From: Alloascoidea africana
Taxonomy: Eukaryota > Ascomycota > Alloascoideomycetes > Alloascoideales > Alloascoideaceae
Length of the DNA: 64,000 nucleotides
Direction: 5' to 3'
NCBI GenBank assembly: GCA_030581615.1
Contig: JAKTTT010000077.1
Span: forward strand, 25,855-89,854
The notes beneath the pieces are model-generated. The model was not told where the DNA came from. It ran no database searches and saw only the letters and a list, made by a program, of their open reading frames with translations. Of this stretch, positions 51,754 to 60,944 are shown in pieces. Positions within the stretch are counted from its first letter, which is position 1. Every line of letters starts with the position of its first letter. Position numbers and translations under genes: made by a program.

Positions 51754-52180
51754 ATGCCATTCTCTGTAACTCAGGTTCACACTCCAGTCAATACTCACTT
51801 ATATGCTCCCAAGCACAATAAGTTCACAAATGATCAGCTTTCAAGATATGATGGCAAGTTTCTATAAATGATCTATATTACGTCATTTGCCTAACATTCC
51901 TTTAATGTGTCTAGGACAGAGAGACAAAAGGATTTACATCGCCGTTAAGGGACTTGTTTTCGATGTTACCAATCATTCTGATTACTACGGGCCTAACAAA
52001 AAGTATCACATCTTTGCAGGCCACGATAGCACCAGAGCACTGGCTATGATGAAACAGCCTATTAATCCGAAAGATCTATCTTCAAAGACCTCGGATCTTT
52101 CCTCTACGCAGCTTAACGAGTTGAACAACTGGGTTTCTTACCTCAAGGCTAGATACAACATCGTTGGAACTCTTGTTTGA
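51754..52180 (+). CDS. MAPR/cytochrome-b5-like heme-binding protein, copy 3 (GC-AG intron)
   Basis: Exons 51754-51853 and 51915-52180 give 121 residues. Conserved segments: FTNDQLSRYDG, KRIYIAVKGLVFDVTNHSDY, YGPNKKYHIFAGHDSTRALA and WVSYLKARYNIVGTLV. The ligand tyrosine (Tyr64) is retained. The intron is in the same position as in copies 1 and 2, but the donor is GCAAGT instead of GTAAGN. The acceptor is TAG, with a CCTAAC branch site. The three copies share coding strand and gene structure, so they arose by tandem duplication. Confidence 0.88.
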
Positions 52181-53560
52181 GTATTCAAATGACATGTCTG
52201 TGATCCAGCTCAATAATTTCTATGAGCTGTCTTTGCTTTTACTTAGTGATTTATGAGCACTGAATTTCCTTTTTTCTTTACATATGCCTTAATAAACATT
52301 GAATTCAACTTGATCTAAAACGTAAGAGTAAAGCACATTTCATTGTCTGGGGCAAAACAAACAGCACAAGCACATAGATTTAGAATGATCAATTTACCAA
52401 GCAACGTAGAAGTAACAGTGCTTCTGGAACAAGAAACGCACTTGACCTGAGCCCAAACACAATCAGGTCATGCCAAAAGAAGACATGTGAATTTGAACAA
52501 GTGCGGTTCCTGGTAATGGCAGATCCTAAAATCCCCACGAGAAAGAGCGAGCAGATCAACGCCTTTCTCAGCCCTACGCTTTGTATCCTTCTCTGCATCA
52601 GTTCATCTTGATGGCCTGTGCCTGTTCTCACACCTGCTTGTGATTGCCAATTTGGTTTGCATTTACATCTACATGAGGAATCTTGTGTTGTGACAAACAG
52701 ATTGTGGGTTCTGTAGCGGCAGAGTCCAGCAGCTGTGCCTGATTGATATCGAGATTCAACCCAGAAAACACAAATGGCCTGGCTGCCAGGGATCAACAGC
52801 CACTCTTCGAAACAGGGATCAAACAGCACCCTTACATTTCCCGAGATGGACCAAAGCAACAAGCAAACCGTCGTGGTCTGGAAAAGGCACCATGCCGGTT
52901 TAAACTCGATAAGGAAGGAAAGTTATACGGTTTACTTTTAGCTGGATGTGCACATCCGGCTTCTATCTAGCTGCTCTCTGTGTCCATTCCCTTCTATTTA
53001 TTCTCTCTATGCTCGATAAGTATGCTCTTTGCAGTATGTTGTTGCTTCGCTCTTCCCCTTTCAGGCACATTTTCGTCCTCCAGAATGTTTCAAATATTTC
53101 GACTGCTCATTACTTGCCATTCTCCCAAACTGGTCTCGTACATCCGCGTCCTGGACGGGCTGAACTGGAACCGCACAGACGAGGCCCCAATCATCCTATT
53201 CACGTCCGGCTGCTCTACAGCCGCCCGGCCGACGCCCATGTTTTTGATGACAGTAATCCGGCAGCTGGCGGTGGTGGAAAGATTTTGGTGCTGGTGCTGG
53301 CGCTGGCAAATTACGGGATCCAGCAGCACGCAGTTGCATAGTATTATATCACCTCCCTAATCCTCTTCACGATACTCTCTTCCTTTTTTCTTCCCATCTG
53401 GCTGTCTCTCTCCTTTTCCTTCTCTTCTCTCTTCTGCTCCTCCAGGACCCCCCATATCCAGTGTTCTCTTCCGTGTTCCGCGCATGGCTTGGTGAACCAC
53501 CCACTCGCTAGACTCTTTCCCTGCATACCAACCAACCAGCCTATAACACCTTCATCGACT
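52181..53560. other. Intergenic region upstream of the large coiled-coil gene
   Basis: 1.4 kb. The segment 53085-53341 is GC-richer and open in several frames; one frame from the ATG at 53085 reads MFQIFRLLITCHSPKLVSYI and continues about 90 codons. No family is recognised, so I do not call it as a gene. The last 200 bases are a C/T-rich leader. Confidence 0.4.
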
Positions 53561-56500
53561 ATGTCATCATCCCCCTACCCCGTTGCAGGCTTGGGCATTA
53601 CACACCAGTCCGGCAGGATGCCTCGAGCAATGGGGCTGTCTTCCTCCCGAGACCCTTTCGACGAAGCCGGGTTTATGATGAGCATGAATCAGGAGCAAAT
53701 GATTTCCAGCTACGCCAGAAATGCCCACTCTACTACCCCTGGACCTGCTGCTCCTGTAGGGTACCAATACCAAGAGGACCACGGACCAAAACCTGCTACT
53801 TCATTCTCAGCGGTAGACATCCCATCAAGACCAGCTTCTCGATTCAGATCTCCGCCTCCTCCAAATGGATCGATGTCTCCTCCAAATTCTTTTAGAAACT
53901 CTTCTTATATGCCAGGTTCTGCTCCTGTGGCCCCTGCGAGAGCAGGCGCATTCTCGCCTTCTCCATCTATGATGTCCAAGAGATCTTCATTCCACACAAC
54001 GCTTAACGGAGGGCCCAAGTCCCCTCCTCCTTCCCAGCATGGCAAGCATCTTCATGTTTTTAGGAGATCCAAACACCGGGGCAAGGTGAATTTCAACCTC
54101 GGCGATGAAGAAGATGACGAAAATGGCGACGAAGGAGGTAACCTATTACTTACGGATGCAGGAGTCGCAGATATGGGAATTCGAGGCATCTACTCCTCCA
54201 CTGGAGGAGGCCATACCCACAATTTGGATGACCCTACCGCAGGGAACAAAAATTCAAAGTCCAACTCGAGGTTGATAGAAGCCATGATAGGAGCCACGGA
54301 TTCAACTCCGTTTGTACCAAACCTCTCAGCTTCTAACGGGGGTTCTTCGGGGAACGCCTCCCAGAACAGCAATGCTGCATACCGTAGACAGTTGACCACA
54401 GAAAAAAAGAGAATGATGGCGGCCGTTGGCAACATGAATGCGAACATGAACATGATAAACGAGATGAACAATAGCTACTCCGACGTTAGAGGCTTGAACG
54501 TGAACCCCCAGATGATGCCTTTGCCAGCTCAAGGTCCCAATCTGAATCCCATGAACCGCCCTGCCAGCGTCGGCCCAGCTTCAGAATCGTATTACCCAAG
54601 AGCCATGTCTCTAACAACTGCAAACTCCACCACCAACATGTATCGGGCAGAAAGAAGCCTAATTGGCCAGCCCCGGACTAGCCGCCCCAATAGCGTTGCA
54701 ATAGAATCGTTGCCTCGAATGAACATGTCTACACCACAACTTTCAGATGCAGCAGATGCTCTCCAAAGTTCAAGTATACCAATGCCACAGAATAATGTGG
54801 GTGCGCCTAATAAACAGCAGCAACCGCAGCAGCGGAGGCCGCAGAGACCTCCCACACAAGTTAGATTCAATCCTCCTCCAATTTATCCGAGACCGATTCC
54901 TTCAAGAGGGGAGAATTTTGGGATTCAGCCTCCTCCAATCCAGACAATTCAAGAGAACTTTGTGGCAGATAAATCTTCTTGCTCGAAAAGCCCTCAATGT
55001 GGTTACAGGGGTCAAAATATGAATATGCAACAGCCGTATCAGCATTTACAGAATAATGCAATTCATATGAGCAGTCCTCCCCAGCAAATGACATGTTCAG
55101 TAAAAGCTTCTTCTAATGGTGCTTTTTCGCCTACAGAGAATGATAATAACCACTACATCCAAAATAATAATAATAATAATAATTATTACAGTACAGGTCC
55201 CCCAACCACTAACCCAGATTTCTATTCTTCACAATATGGGAATCTCAGAGATGCTCCTATTAATGGCCCTCAACCAGTCGTCTCACCTGTTTCTAGGGAA
55301 GTCAATTGGAACACTCTAGCTTTGCCAGGCGAAGGAATTCCGGAAGTAAAGACAGTAAGTGACCATCCTACCCAATCTTCTACAAACCAGAAAGCAGATG
55401 AGATGGTACCGCTCAATTCTGAAACCCTAGAAGATATACAAGTCCCGCCTCCACGTTCAAAGAGACGTCCATGTCCACCGCCAAATCCCCCGTTACAACA
55501 AGTGGGGCAATCTGGTGAAGCTGGACAATATCAGGAAAATACCAGTCAGCAAGTTCGCGAGGAAAATGACATGAATTATCTCTCCCCCAACTCTATTCCT
55601 GAAACAGGGAGAATTACAAATGGAGCCGATTTGAACCGTGGACTTTCAGTCAGGTCCCAGGCAACCTCAATGTCTGTTGTTTCTTCTATTTATGACGATG
55701 ATTCAAATGTCAAGGGAATGGTCCCGCAAAACTCAAACTCTCTGTCAAATAGTAACAACTTGAATGATTATGACTTTGACCAGACATTGATTCACACCAC
55801 TACAATGCATAGGCCCGTAAGTGCCATCGAAACCTCTTTGGACTCTAGATTTGCAGGATACACCATGTCAAGTGGGGACGATGGAGAAGGAAAACAGTCG
55901 CTTCGTTTCGCAGAAACTGCGTCTCTGGCTCCAGGTTACCGAAAGCGCGATCAAAGCGCTAGTACGTTCAGCGATCTCACCGAAGTCCCTTCGCATTCTG
56001 CAACTGGCGACAACATTGAAAAATCAAAGGAACGGTTCAGTATCAACGCAAAAGATCATGGATCGCAGCATTCTATAGGAACCATTCACACAAGTGAGAG
56101 CACAAAAATTAAGCAAAAGGGGATGGATATTACGTTTGAATCTCCAGATTCTAAACTTCAAGATTTTGACCCTGAACTGGTCTCGTCTTTTAACAAAATT
56201 GACATTCAAGACCATCTCCCAGCCCTTGATATTCGCGATGAAGAGAGTGTACAGAATGAGCAAGTGGAAAAAAGATACGGAAAAGATGAGATCCCCAAGG
56301 ATAAGCTGAGCAACGACAAACTTGAGGATTCTGCTTCACAAACATCTACCACGGTCTCTGAAGTTGTTGAAATAGAATCTGAATCTGATAAGAAAGGAAA
56401 CTTGGTCATTCCCAACATTATCGCAAATGCTCCCTTGGATTCCACAACTGTTAAAGTTAGAGAATCGGGCTTGTCAAAAGTGCAAACAGCTTCCTCCACC

Positions 56501-58354
56501 GCCAAGCAGCAGCATTCACTCCCTGAAATTAGAAGCAACTCTACAAATAACCCCACGGTTATAAAGGAAGCTGTATTGGAGCTCCCAAGATCTCGAGAAG
56601 CCGAATTGAAAGTGAAAAAAGACATCAAGAAAAAATCTGGATTTTTAACCCGTCAAAATTCAAAAGGAAACGCTATCAAGAGTGTTGGCCATGGTAATGG
56701 ACATGGGCGTGGACTTTTCAGATGGAGGAAGAAGAGACTAAGTATGACATCTGCTGAGTCCCAGAATGAAAAAGAACAACACTTAGGAGGTTCTGATGTA
56801 TCAATCGACAATGCGAGTCAAAACCAACCAGCTCAATCACATTTATCAAGTGCTCATGCCAGTTCTAAAGAAAATCCATGTGCACCTTCGATTCTCTCTT
56901 CAGCTAGATCCAACACTTTCCTATCTCAGTCTCCTCTTCAAAGCGTTTACACCGAATCGGAGTCTGTTTTCACAAAGTCCTATTGTAATGTTGGCATAAG
57001 CACAGACTCTTCAGAGGTAATCGAGTCCAAGAAAGAAATATACATTCCAAACATTGCTATTGAGCAAGTCTTGACTCCAGAACAACTTGGAATACTTGAA
57101 TGCAACAAGTCCCTGTTAAAAGATTTAAATCATGTTTGTGATGAGTTGGCAAGTTCGATTAATAGAGAGTTGGATCTCGAAAACAAGGTCAAAATGCTTG
57201 AAGCTTCAGGACATTTAAATGATGATTTTACTCTTGGATTGGAAGTTGCATTATCTGAGCAACAGAAAGACAAGGTCAAGAGACAAGAAGAAAGAAGCCA
57301 GAGCGAGCTTGTTTCAAACATCATGAAGGAGTTACATGACGAACGAGGGAAACGATATGCTGCGGAGAACTACATTCTGAGATGGGAATCGCAGGCCAAG
57401 TCAGCCTTGGAAACTGGGAGCAAGAGCGTTGCAGACAATGGTAACCTGTTACGAACTGGGTCCATCGTTTCAACTTCATCTATTCTTGAATCTGAATATA
57501 AACTAATGGCATTGGAGTCCGAATCTTCACAGAAAGATAGAGTGATTGAAAGGTTGAAGGAAGATCTTGTTGCCGTTTCTAATGAACTGGCGACTACAAC
57601 TGCTAAAGGTTTGCGCAATGGGAAAGATGTGAAAAGCTTGGGATATCAACAACACGAAAACAAAAGAAACAACGCTGGTCCCAATGCCTCAGAAGCTGAG
57701 AATTACGCAGAAAGTGGGGCCAATCTGAGATCTATTGTATCTCAGCGAGATGCACTATTGAACGTTGTGAAAAGTTTGCAAAGAGAAATCGAACAGGTCA
57801 AGCAGGACAACTCTTTGAAGACTAGAAAGCTTGAAGAATTCATGTACATGGAACAGAAAAGTAAAGACCAAGGGATTTTTCGCAACAGTTCTGTTTCTAC
57901 AGGTGATAGTAATACGGCTATCAACTGTCATAGTCCTTTAAGTCCCATTGATTATCCAGACAAATTGAATCCTCAAGCAAATGATTTTAGGGCATCAAGC
58001 ATACCTTCATTGTCCATTCCAAAGTTGAAATCGGCGAGGCCAGAAAGCTCTTCTTCCGACCTTGTTAGCTCACCACCACTTACAGGTTCCTCAGCTGCAT
58101 CTTCAGAAGCCACTATCACAAAACTTGGTATTTCCTCAGTGCCCCCAGATGGTGGCATCAAGCCTAGCACAAAGTTTTCGAATGAGTTCAAGAAAGTTGC
58201 TGAAGCGCCAACTCGATTCAACAAAAAGACACTCACGCCTTCGACCGCCCCCAAAGTTGGTGTAAAATCTCTTAATGACAGTCTGGATGATTCTCCAAAG
58301 AGTTCCAAATTGGAAGACGATCTAAACAGCATGTATCCTTTTATCGTTTTTTAA
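53561..58354 (+). CDS. Very large disordered protein with C-terminal coiled coil
   Basis: 1597 residues from the ATG at 53561 (MSSSPYPVAGLG); upstream codons of the open frame lack an ATG. The first ~700 residues are Pro/Ser/Asn/Gln/Met-rich and disordered, with a conserved-looking patch KHLHVFRRSKHRGKVNFNLG followed by acidic residues. The middle is Ser/Thr-rich with basic patches (GRGLFRWRKKRLSM near 1075). Residues about 1170-1470 form helices and coiled coil: LTPEQLGILECNKSLLKDLN, INRELDLENKVKMLE, LVSNIMKELHDERGKRYAAE and KDRVIERLKEDLVAVSNELA. This layout is typical of fungal polarity or septation scaffolds, and a relation to the Usp1 (up-regulated during septation) family is possible but unproven. 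No enzyme domain is seen. Confidence 0.8.
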   Translation: MSSSPYPVAGLGITHQSGRMPRAMGLSSSRDPFDEAGFMMSMNQEQMISSYARNAHSTTPGPAAPVGYQYQEDHGPKPATSFSAVDIPSRPASRFRSPPPPNGSMSPPNSFRNSSYMPGSAPVAPARAGAFSPSPSMMSKRSSFHTTLNGGPKSPPPSQHGKHLHVFRRSKHRGKVNFNLGDEEDDENGDEGGNLLLTDAGVADMGIRGIYSSTGGGHTHNLDDPTAGNKNSKSNSRLIEAMIGATDSTPFVPNLSASNGGSSGNASQNSNAAYRRQLTTEKKRMMAAVGNMNANMNMINEMNNSYSDVRGLNVNPQMMPLPAQGPNLNPMNRPASVGPASESYYPRAMSLTTANSTTNMYRAERSLIGQPRTSRPNSVAIESLPRMNMSTPQLSDAADALQSSSIPMPQNNVGAPNKQQQPQQRRPQRPPTQVRFNPPPIYPRPIPSRGENFGIQPPPIQTIQENFVADKSSCSKSPQCGYRGQNMNMQQPYQHLQNNAIHMSSPPQQMTCSVKASSNGAFSPTENDNNHYIQNNNNNNNYYSTGPPTTNPDFYSSQYGNLRDAPINGPQPVVSPVSREVNWNTLALPGEGIPEVKTVSDHPTQSSTNQKADEMVPLNSETLEDIQVPPPRSKRRPCPPPNPPLQQVGQSGEAGQYQENTSQQVREENDMNYLSPNSIPETGRITNGADLNRGLSVRSQATSMSVVSSIYDDDSNVKGMVPQNSNSLSNSNNLNDYDFDQTLIHTTTMHRPVSAIETSLDSRFAGYTMSSGDDGEGKQSLRFAETASLAPGYRKRDQSASTFSDLTEVPSHSATGDNIEKSKERFSINAKDHGSQHSIGTIHTSESTKIKQKGMDITFESPDSKLQDFDPELVSSFNKIDIQDHLPALDIRDEESVQNEQVEKRYGKDEIPKDKLSNDKLEDSASQTSTTVSEVVEIESESDKKGNLVIPNIIANAPLDSTTVKVRESGLSKVQTASSTAKQQHSLPEIRSNSTNNPTVIKEAVLELPRSREAELKVKKDIKKKSGFLTRQNSKGNAIKSVGHGNGHGRGLFRWRKKRLSMTSAESQNEKEQHLGGSDVSIDNASQNQPAQSHLSSAHASSKENPCAPSILSSARSNTFLSQSPLQSVYTESESVFTKSYCNVGISTDSSEVIESKKEIYIPNIAIEQVLTPEQLGILECNKSLLKDLNHVCDELASSINRELDLENKVKMLEASGHLNDDFTLGLEVALSEQQKDKVKRQEERSQSELVSNIMKELHDERGKRYAAENYILRWESQAKSALETGSKSVADNGNLLRTGSIVSTSSILESEYKLMALESESSQKDRVIERLKEDLVAVSNELATTTAKGLRNGKDVKSLGYQQHENKRNNAGPNASEAENYAESGANLRSIVSQRDALLNVVKSLQREIEQVKQDNSLKTRKLEEFMYMEQKSKDQGIFRNSSVSTGDSNTAINCHSPLSPIDYPDKLNPQANDFRASSIPSLSIPKLKSARPESSSSDLVSSPPLTGSSAASSEATITKLGISSVPPDGGIKPSTKFSNEFKKVAEAPTRFNKKTLTPSTAPKVGVKSLNDSLDDSPKSSKLEDDLNSMYPFIVF

Positions 58355-58809
58355 AATGACGTTATTTTTTCTCGCTTTTATCATTGAGTAACATTAATAT
58401 ATTCTGGTTATCATTTATGCATGGTCGTTTCTGTCAAAAGCAAATTGGAATGGATCTGGTGGTGTTCAAAGCTCTTTCTTTTCGGTCTGTTTATAACATT
58501 TTTTTTTGAATAAACCACATTCAATCTGGATGATTATGTCATTTATGAAAAGAGCTGGTCGTCCCTCCCAAAATTTTGTTTTGTTTTGTTTCTTCCCATT
58601 CATACATAGTTGGGACTCTCTTAGATTAGACGATAGCTCAGGAACCCATTAGAGATAGTAATTTGTAATACAGGAAAGATGCTAGTTAGTACCTACTGCA
58701 ACAATGCAAAGGTACCTAAGCAGTCAGCCGAAAAATCGTTTCAAACATTATCTACATTACTAGTTTCAAACTCTATATCACAAAAGTCATACTGTACCTT
58801 CTAACTAGT
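58355..58809. other. Convergent intergenic region (large gene and MDH1 3' ends)
   Basis: 455 bases, AT-rich, with T-tracts and a (TTTTG)n stretch near 58574-58590. It probably holds two 3' UTRs. Confidence 0.5.
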
Positions 58810-59832
58810 CTATGGATTAGCCTTGACGAAATCAACACCCTTCTCAATGTTTTTAACCAAAGTCTCCTTGGCAGCAGCAACCAACTTCTCCTCGTAATCG
58901 GAGAGTTGACCCAAGCCCTCGACTTTCTCAACACCATTTGGTCCCAATGTGACCTTGGAAGAGAAGAACTCAACACCCTCGCTCTTGAACAATGGGGAGT
59001 CGACAAAGGTTGGCTCAACAATACCCTTCTCACCCTTCAATCCGGAAAGGACGGAGTTGGCAAAACGTGCAGCAGCCTGTGCCATTGACAAAGTAGCAGA
59101 TCCAGCGCCATCTTTGGCCTGGACGACCTCGTCACCACCGAACTGGATTCTGTGGGTGAGGGCATCCAAAGTTTCACCAGAGATGCTCTTGTGGTTGGAC
59201 TGGGAGATCAAAGGAACGATTGTGACACCGGAATGGCCACCAACAACGGTGACTGGCTCCTGGGTTGGGTCAGTCTTCTGGACCTCGGAGATAAATCTGG
59301 AAGCTCTCAGAACGTCCAAAGTGGTGACACCAAAGAGTCTCTTGGGGTCATAAACACCCTTTGACTTGAGGACCTCGGCAACAATTGGGACGGTTGAGTT
59401 GACGGGGTTTGAGATGATCAAAATGAGGGCTTTTGGAGCGAAATCCGCAACAGCCTTGCCCAAGTCACGGACAATGGAGGCATTTGTGTTGAAGAGATCG
59501 TCTCTTGTCATGCCAGGCTTTCTAGGGACACCAGCTGGGATCAAGACAACTTCAGCACCGGTCAAGGCCTGTTTCAATCCCTCTCCATCTGGGCTGTAAC
59601 CCTTGACAGTGGAGTTGGTTGGGATATGGGAGACATCAGCAGCGACACCTGGAGCACCTCTCAAGTCGTAAAGAGCCAAGTCTGTAACCTTGGGGTTCAA
59701 CTTGAGGAGGAGGGAAAGAGGCTGGCCAATACCGCCGTTGGCACCGAGGACAGTGACCTTGGAGAGGTTTGAAGCCGACACAGAGAAGGATCTGCGTTGG
59801 ATGTTGTTGAAAGCGAGTCTGGCGAATGACAT
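58810..59832 (-). CDS. MDH1: Mitochondrial malate dehydrogenase
   Basis: 340 residues. A mitochondrial presequence ([20 protein letters not shown]) precedes the NAD-binding fold ([19 protein letters not shown], glycine motif at 30-36). Substrate-binding arginines lie in [28 protein letters not shown] and the catalytic histidine in [13 protein letters not shown] complete the active site. The enzyme interconverts malate and oxaloacetate in the TCA cycle. There is no C-terminal peroxisomal SKL signal (it ends KANP), which supports the mitochondrial isoform. The promoter has a TATA box, two Reb1-like sites and a CCAAT box. Codon use is strongly biased (many GCC, GTC, AAG), as expected of a highly expressed gene. 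Confidence 0.97.
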   Translation of the reverse strand: MSFARLAFNNIQRRSFSVSASNLSKVTVLGANGGIGQPLSLLLKLNPKVTDLALYDLRGAPGVAADVSHIPTNSTVKGYSPDGEGLKQALTGAEVVLIPAGVPRKPGMTRDDLFNTNASIVRDLGKAVADFAPKALILIISNPVNSTVPIVAEVLKSKGVYDPKRLFGVTTLDVLRASRFISEVQKTDPTQEPVTVVGGHSGVTIVPLISQSNHKSISGETLDALTHRIQFGGDEVVQAKDGAGSATLSMAQAAARFANSVLSGLKGEKGIVEPTFVDSPLFKSEGVEFFSSKVTLGPNGVEKVEGLGQLSDYEEKLVAAAKETLVKNIEKGVDFVKANP

Positions 59833-59907
59833 GATTGTTTTGTTTGTAGACCAAATTCCGGGGCACTGATAAAAGGGAAAGAGAAGGACTGGATGGAAAT
59901 TGTGGGG

Positions 59908-59915
59908 ATTTTATA
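59908..59915 (-). promoter_or_regulatory. TATA box of MDH1
   Basis: TATAAAAT on the minus strand, about 76-83 bases upstream of the MDH1 ATG. Confidence 0.55.
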
Positions 59916-59956
59916 CTGGAGTCCCGGAGATCCCTCGCCAGGCCCTCTCGATTTTT

Positions 59957-59963
59957 TTACCCG
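59957..59963 (+). promoter_or_regulatory. Reb1-like site TTACCCG (MDH1 promoter)
   Basis: Exact consensus. A second copy in the opposite orientation lies at 59998-60004, giving an inverted pair about 40 bases apart in the MDH1 upstream region. Confidence 0.4.
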
Positions 59964-59980
59964 GAGTTAAGCGCGCTCCC

Positions 59981-59985
59981 ATTGG
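59981..59985 (-). promoter_or_regulatory. CCAAT box upstream of MDH1
   Basis: CCAAT on the minus strand about 150 bases before the MDH1 start. Respiratory genes in yeasts are activated by the Hap2/3/4/5 complex through CCAAT. It is a pentamer, so a chance match is possible, but gene function and position fit. Confidence 0.4.
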
Positions 59986-59997
59986 CTGGTGCCGGGC

Positions 59998-60004
59998 CGG
60001 GTAA
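59998..60004 (-). promoter_or_regulatory. Reb1-like site (CGGGTAA on the plus strand)
   Basis: Second Reb1-like site between MDH1 and SRX1, oriented opposite to the one at 59957. Confidence 0.4.
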
Positions 60005-60113
60005 GCCGCTCCCCACATCCCGGGAAGAGTTGCCGATGGGGCATTTTTGATCAAATAGATAAGCACACGTATATTCATCGTTACATTGGTATTCATACTG
60101 ATATTTGCTGGCT

Positions 60114-60518
60114 CTATGTCAATGCTCGCTCCTCGTCCTCGTCCTCGGGGAAAAACCGATTCACGCTCTCGCCGATGTAGACCCGCAGCTGCCTTTTGGT
60201 GATGGGCAAGATCTTGCATTTCACTTTCACCTCGTCCAGATCCACCTCTTCTTCTCGTCCCAGGCGCTCATACGCTTGAAACCGATGGCATCCACCGAAT
60301 CCAAAGTAGTAGGTCTCTCCCTGGTGCCTGACGGCCAGAACATCTATCGGCGGCAAACCATCGTTCTCATTGCTGCCCTTCGTGGCGTCTGCTTTCTTTA
60401 GCGTGTCGATCATCCGCGAAATCTTGTCCTCGTCCAAGACGGGAATAATAGGTCGGTAGATCCGGGATATCGGGAGGTACTGGATGTTTTGAAAAGATCT
60501 AGATTGAATAGATGCCAT
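60114..60518 (-). CDS. SRX1: Sulfiredoxin
   Basis: 134 residues, close to S. cerevisiae Srx1 (127). It carries the diagnostic FGGCHRFQAY motif with the catalytic cysteine at residue 77, and the ParB-like fold pattern: IQYLPISRIYRPIIPVLDED, LPPIDVLAVRHQGETYYFGF and VKCKILPITKRQLRVYIG. The enzyme uses ATP and thiols to reduce cysteine-sulfinic acid in over-oxidised peroxiredoxins. The promoter has a TATATAAA box and, 236 bases upstream of the ATG, a TTACTAA motif, the Yap1 response element that controls SRX1 in S. cerevisiae. The acidic C-terminal tail (PEDEDEERALT) is poorly conserved. Confidence 0.95.
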   Translation of the reverse strand: MASIQSRSFQNIQYLPISRIYRPIIPVLDEDKISRMIDTLKKADATKGSNENDGLPPIDVLAVRHQGETYYFGFGGCHRFQAYERLGREEEVDLDEVKVKCKILPITKRQLRVYIGESVNRFFPEDEDEERALT

Positions 60519-60571
60519 TGCTATTGTGAAGATGAGAAGGAAAAGTCTTGCTCTACCGGAATATGGCTGCC

Positions 60572-60579
60572 TTTATATA
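60572..60579 (-). promoter_or_regulatory. TATA box of SRX1
   Basis: TATATAAA on the minus strand, 54-61 bases before the SRX1 ATG. Confidence 0.55.
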
Positions 60580-60753
60580 CCAAACGTGCTTTAGTCCCAG
60601 CTCATCGCCCATTGCTAAGCCTGTCGTTCTAGAAAATAGTCTTAGGAGCGTCACGTGGACTCCCATTATTAATCAGAGCTGGAAACACGCGATGGATGAC
60701 CACTGCCCACTGGCTTGCCCTTTGCTGAAAGGAAAGGGCCTGGTTATTGAGCC

Positions 60754-60760
60754 TTACTAA
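60754..60760. promoter_or_regulatory. Yap1-type response element TTACTAA
   Basis: Exact match to the Yap1 site in the 426-bp divergent promoter of SRX1 and POL12. Oxidative-stress induction of sulfiredoxin by Yap1 is known in S. cerevisiae. Confidence 0.5.
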
Positions 60761-60861
60761 GACTGTGTGAGACCCGGTTCAGCAGACAGGTATTCCCAGT
60801 ATCTCGTGTTCAATGATCGAAAAACACTGGGAGCAGCTCTCAGATTTAACATCGTCTGTGC

Positions 60862-60868
60862 CGGGTAA
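60862..60868 (-). promoter_or_regulatory. Reb1-like site (CGGGTAA on the plus strand)
   Basis: Lies between the divergent SRX1 and POL12 genes, nearer to POL12. Confidence 0.4.
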
Positions 60869-60899
60869 GCGCACTCACTGAAAAACGCCAAATCGCCAG

Positions 60900-60905
60900 A
60901 CGCGT
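60900..60905 (+). promoter_or_regulatory. MCB (MBF-type) box ACGCGT upstream of POL12
   Basis: ACGCGT begins 45 bases before the POL12 ATG (the SCC4 box is 42 bases before its ATG by the same measure). Replication genes including the Pol alpha-primase subunits are classic MBF targets in yeasts. Confidence 0.6.
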
Positions 60906-60944
60906 CGTGTTTTCTCGTTATTTCCCACCCCTACGCGAAAGAAA

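Noticed and set aside
52946-53360. Overlapping ORFs of 126-131 codons upstream of the large coiled-coil gene
   Set aside because: Several frames are open at once because of local GC; no family match and a C/T-rich leader follows directly.
53489-53560. 24-codon N-terminal extension of the 1597-residue protein
   Set aside because: It starts at TTG; the first in-frame ATG is at 53561.
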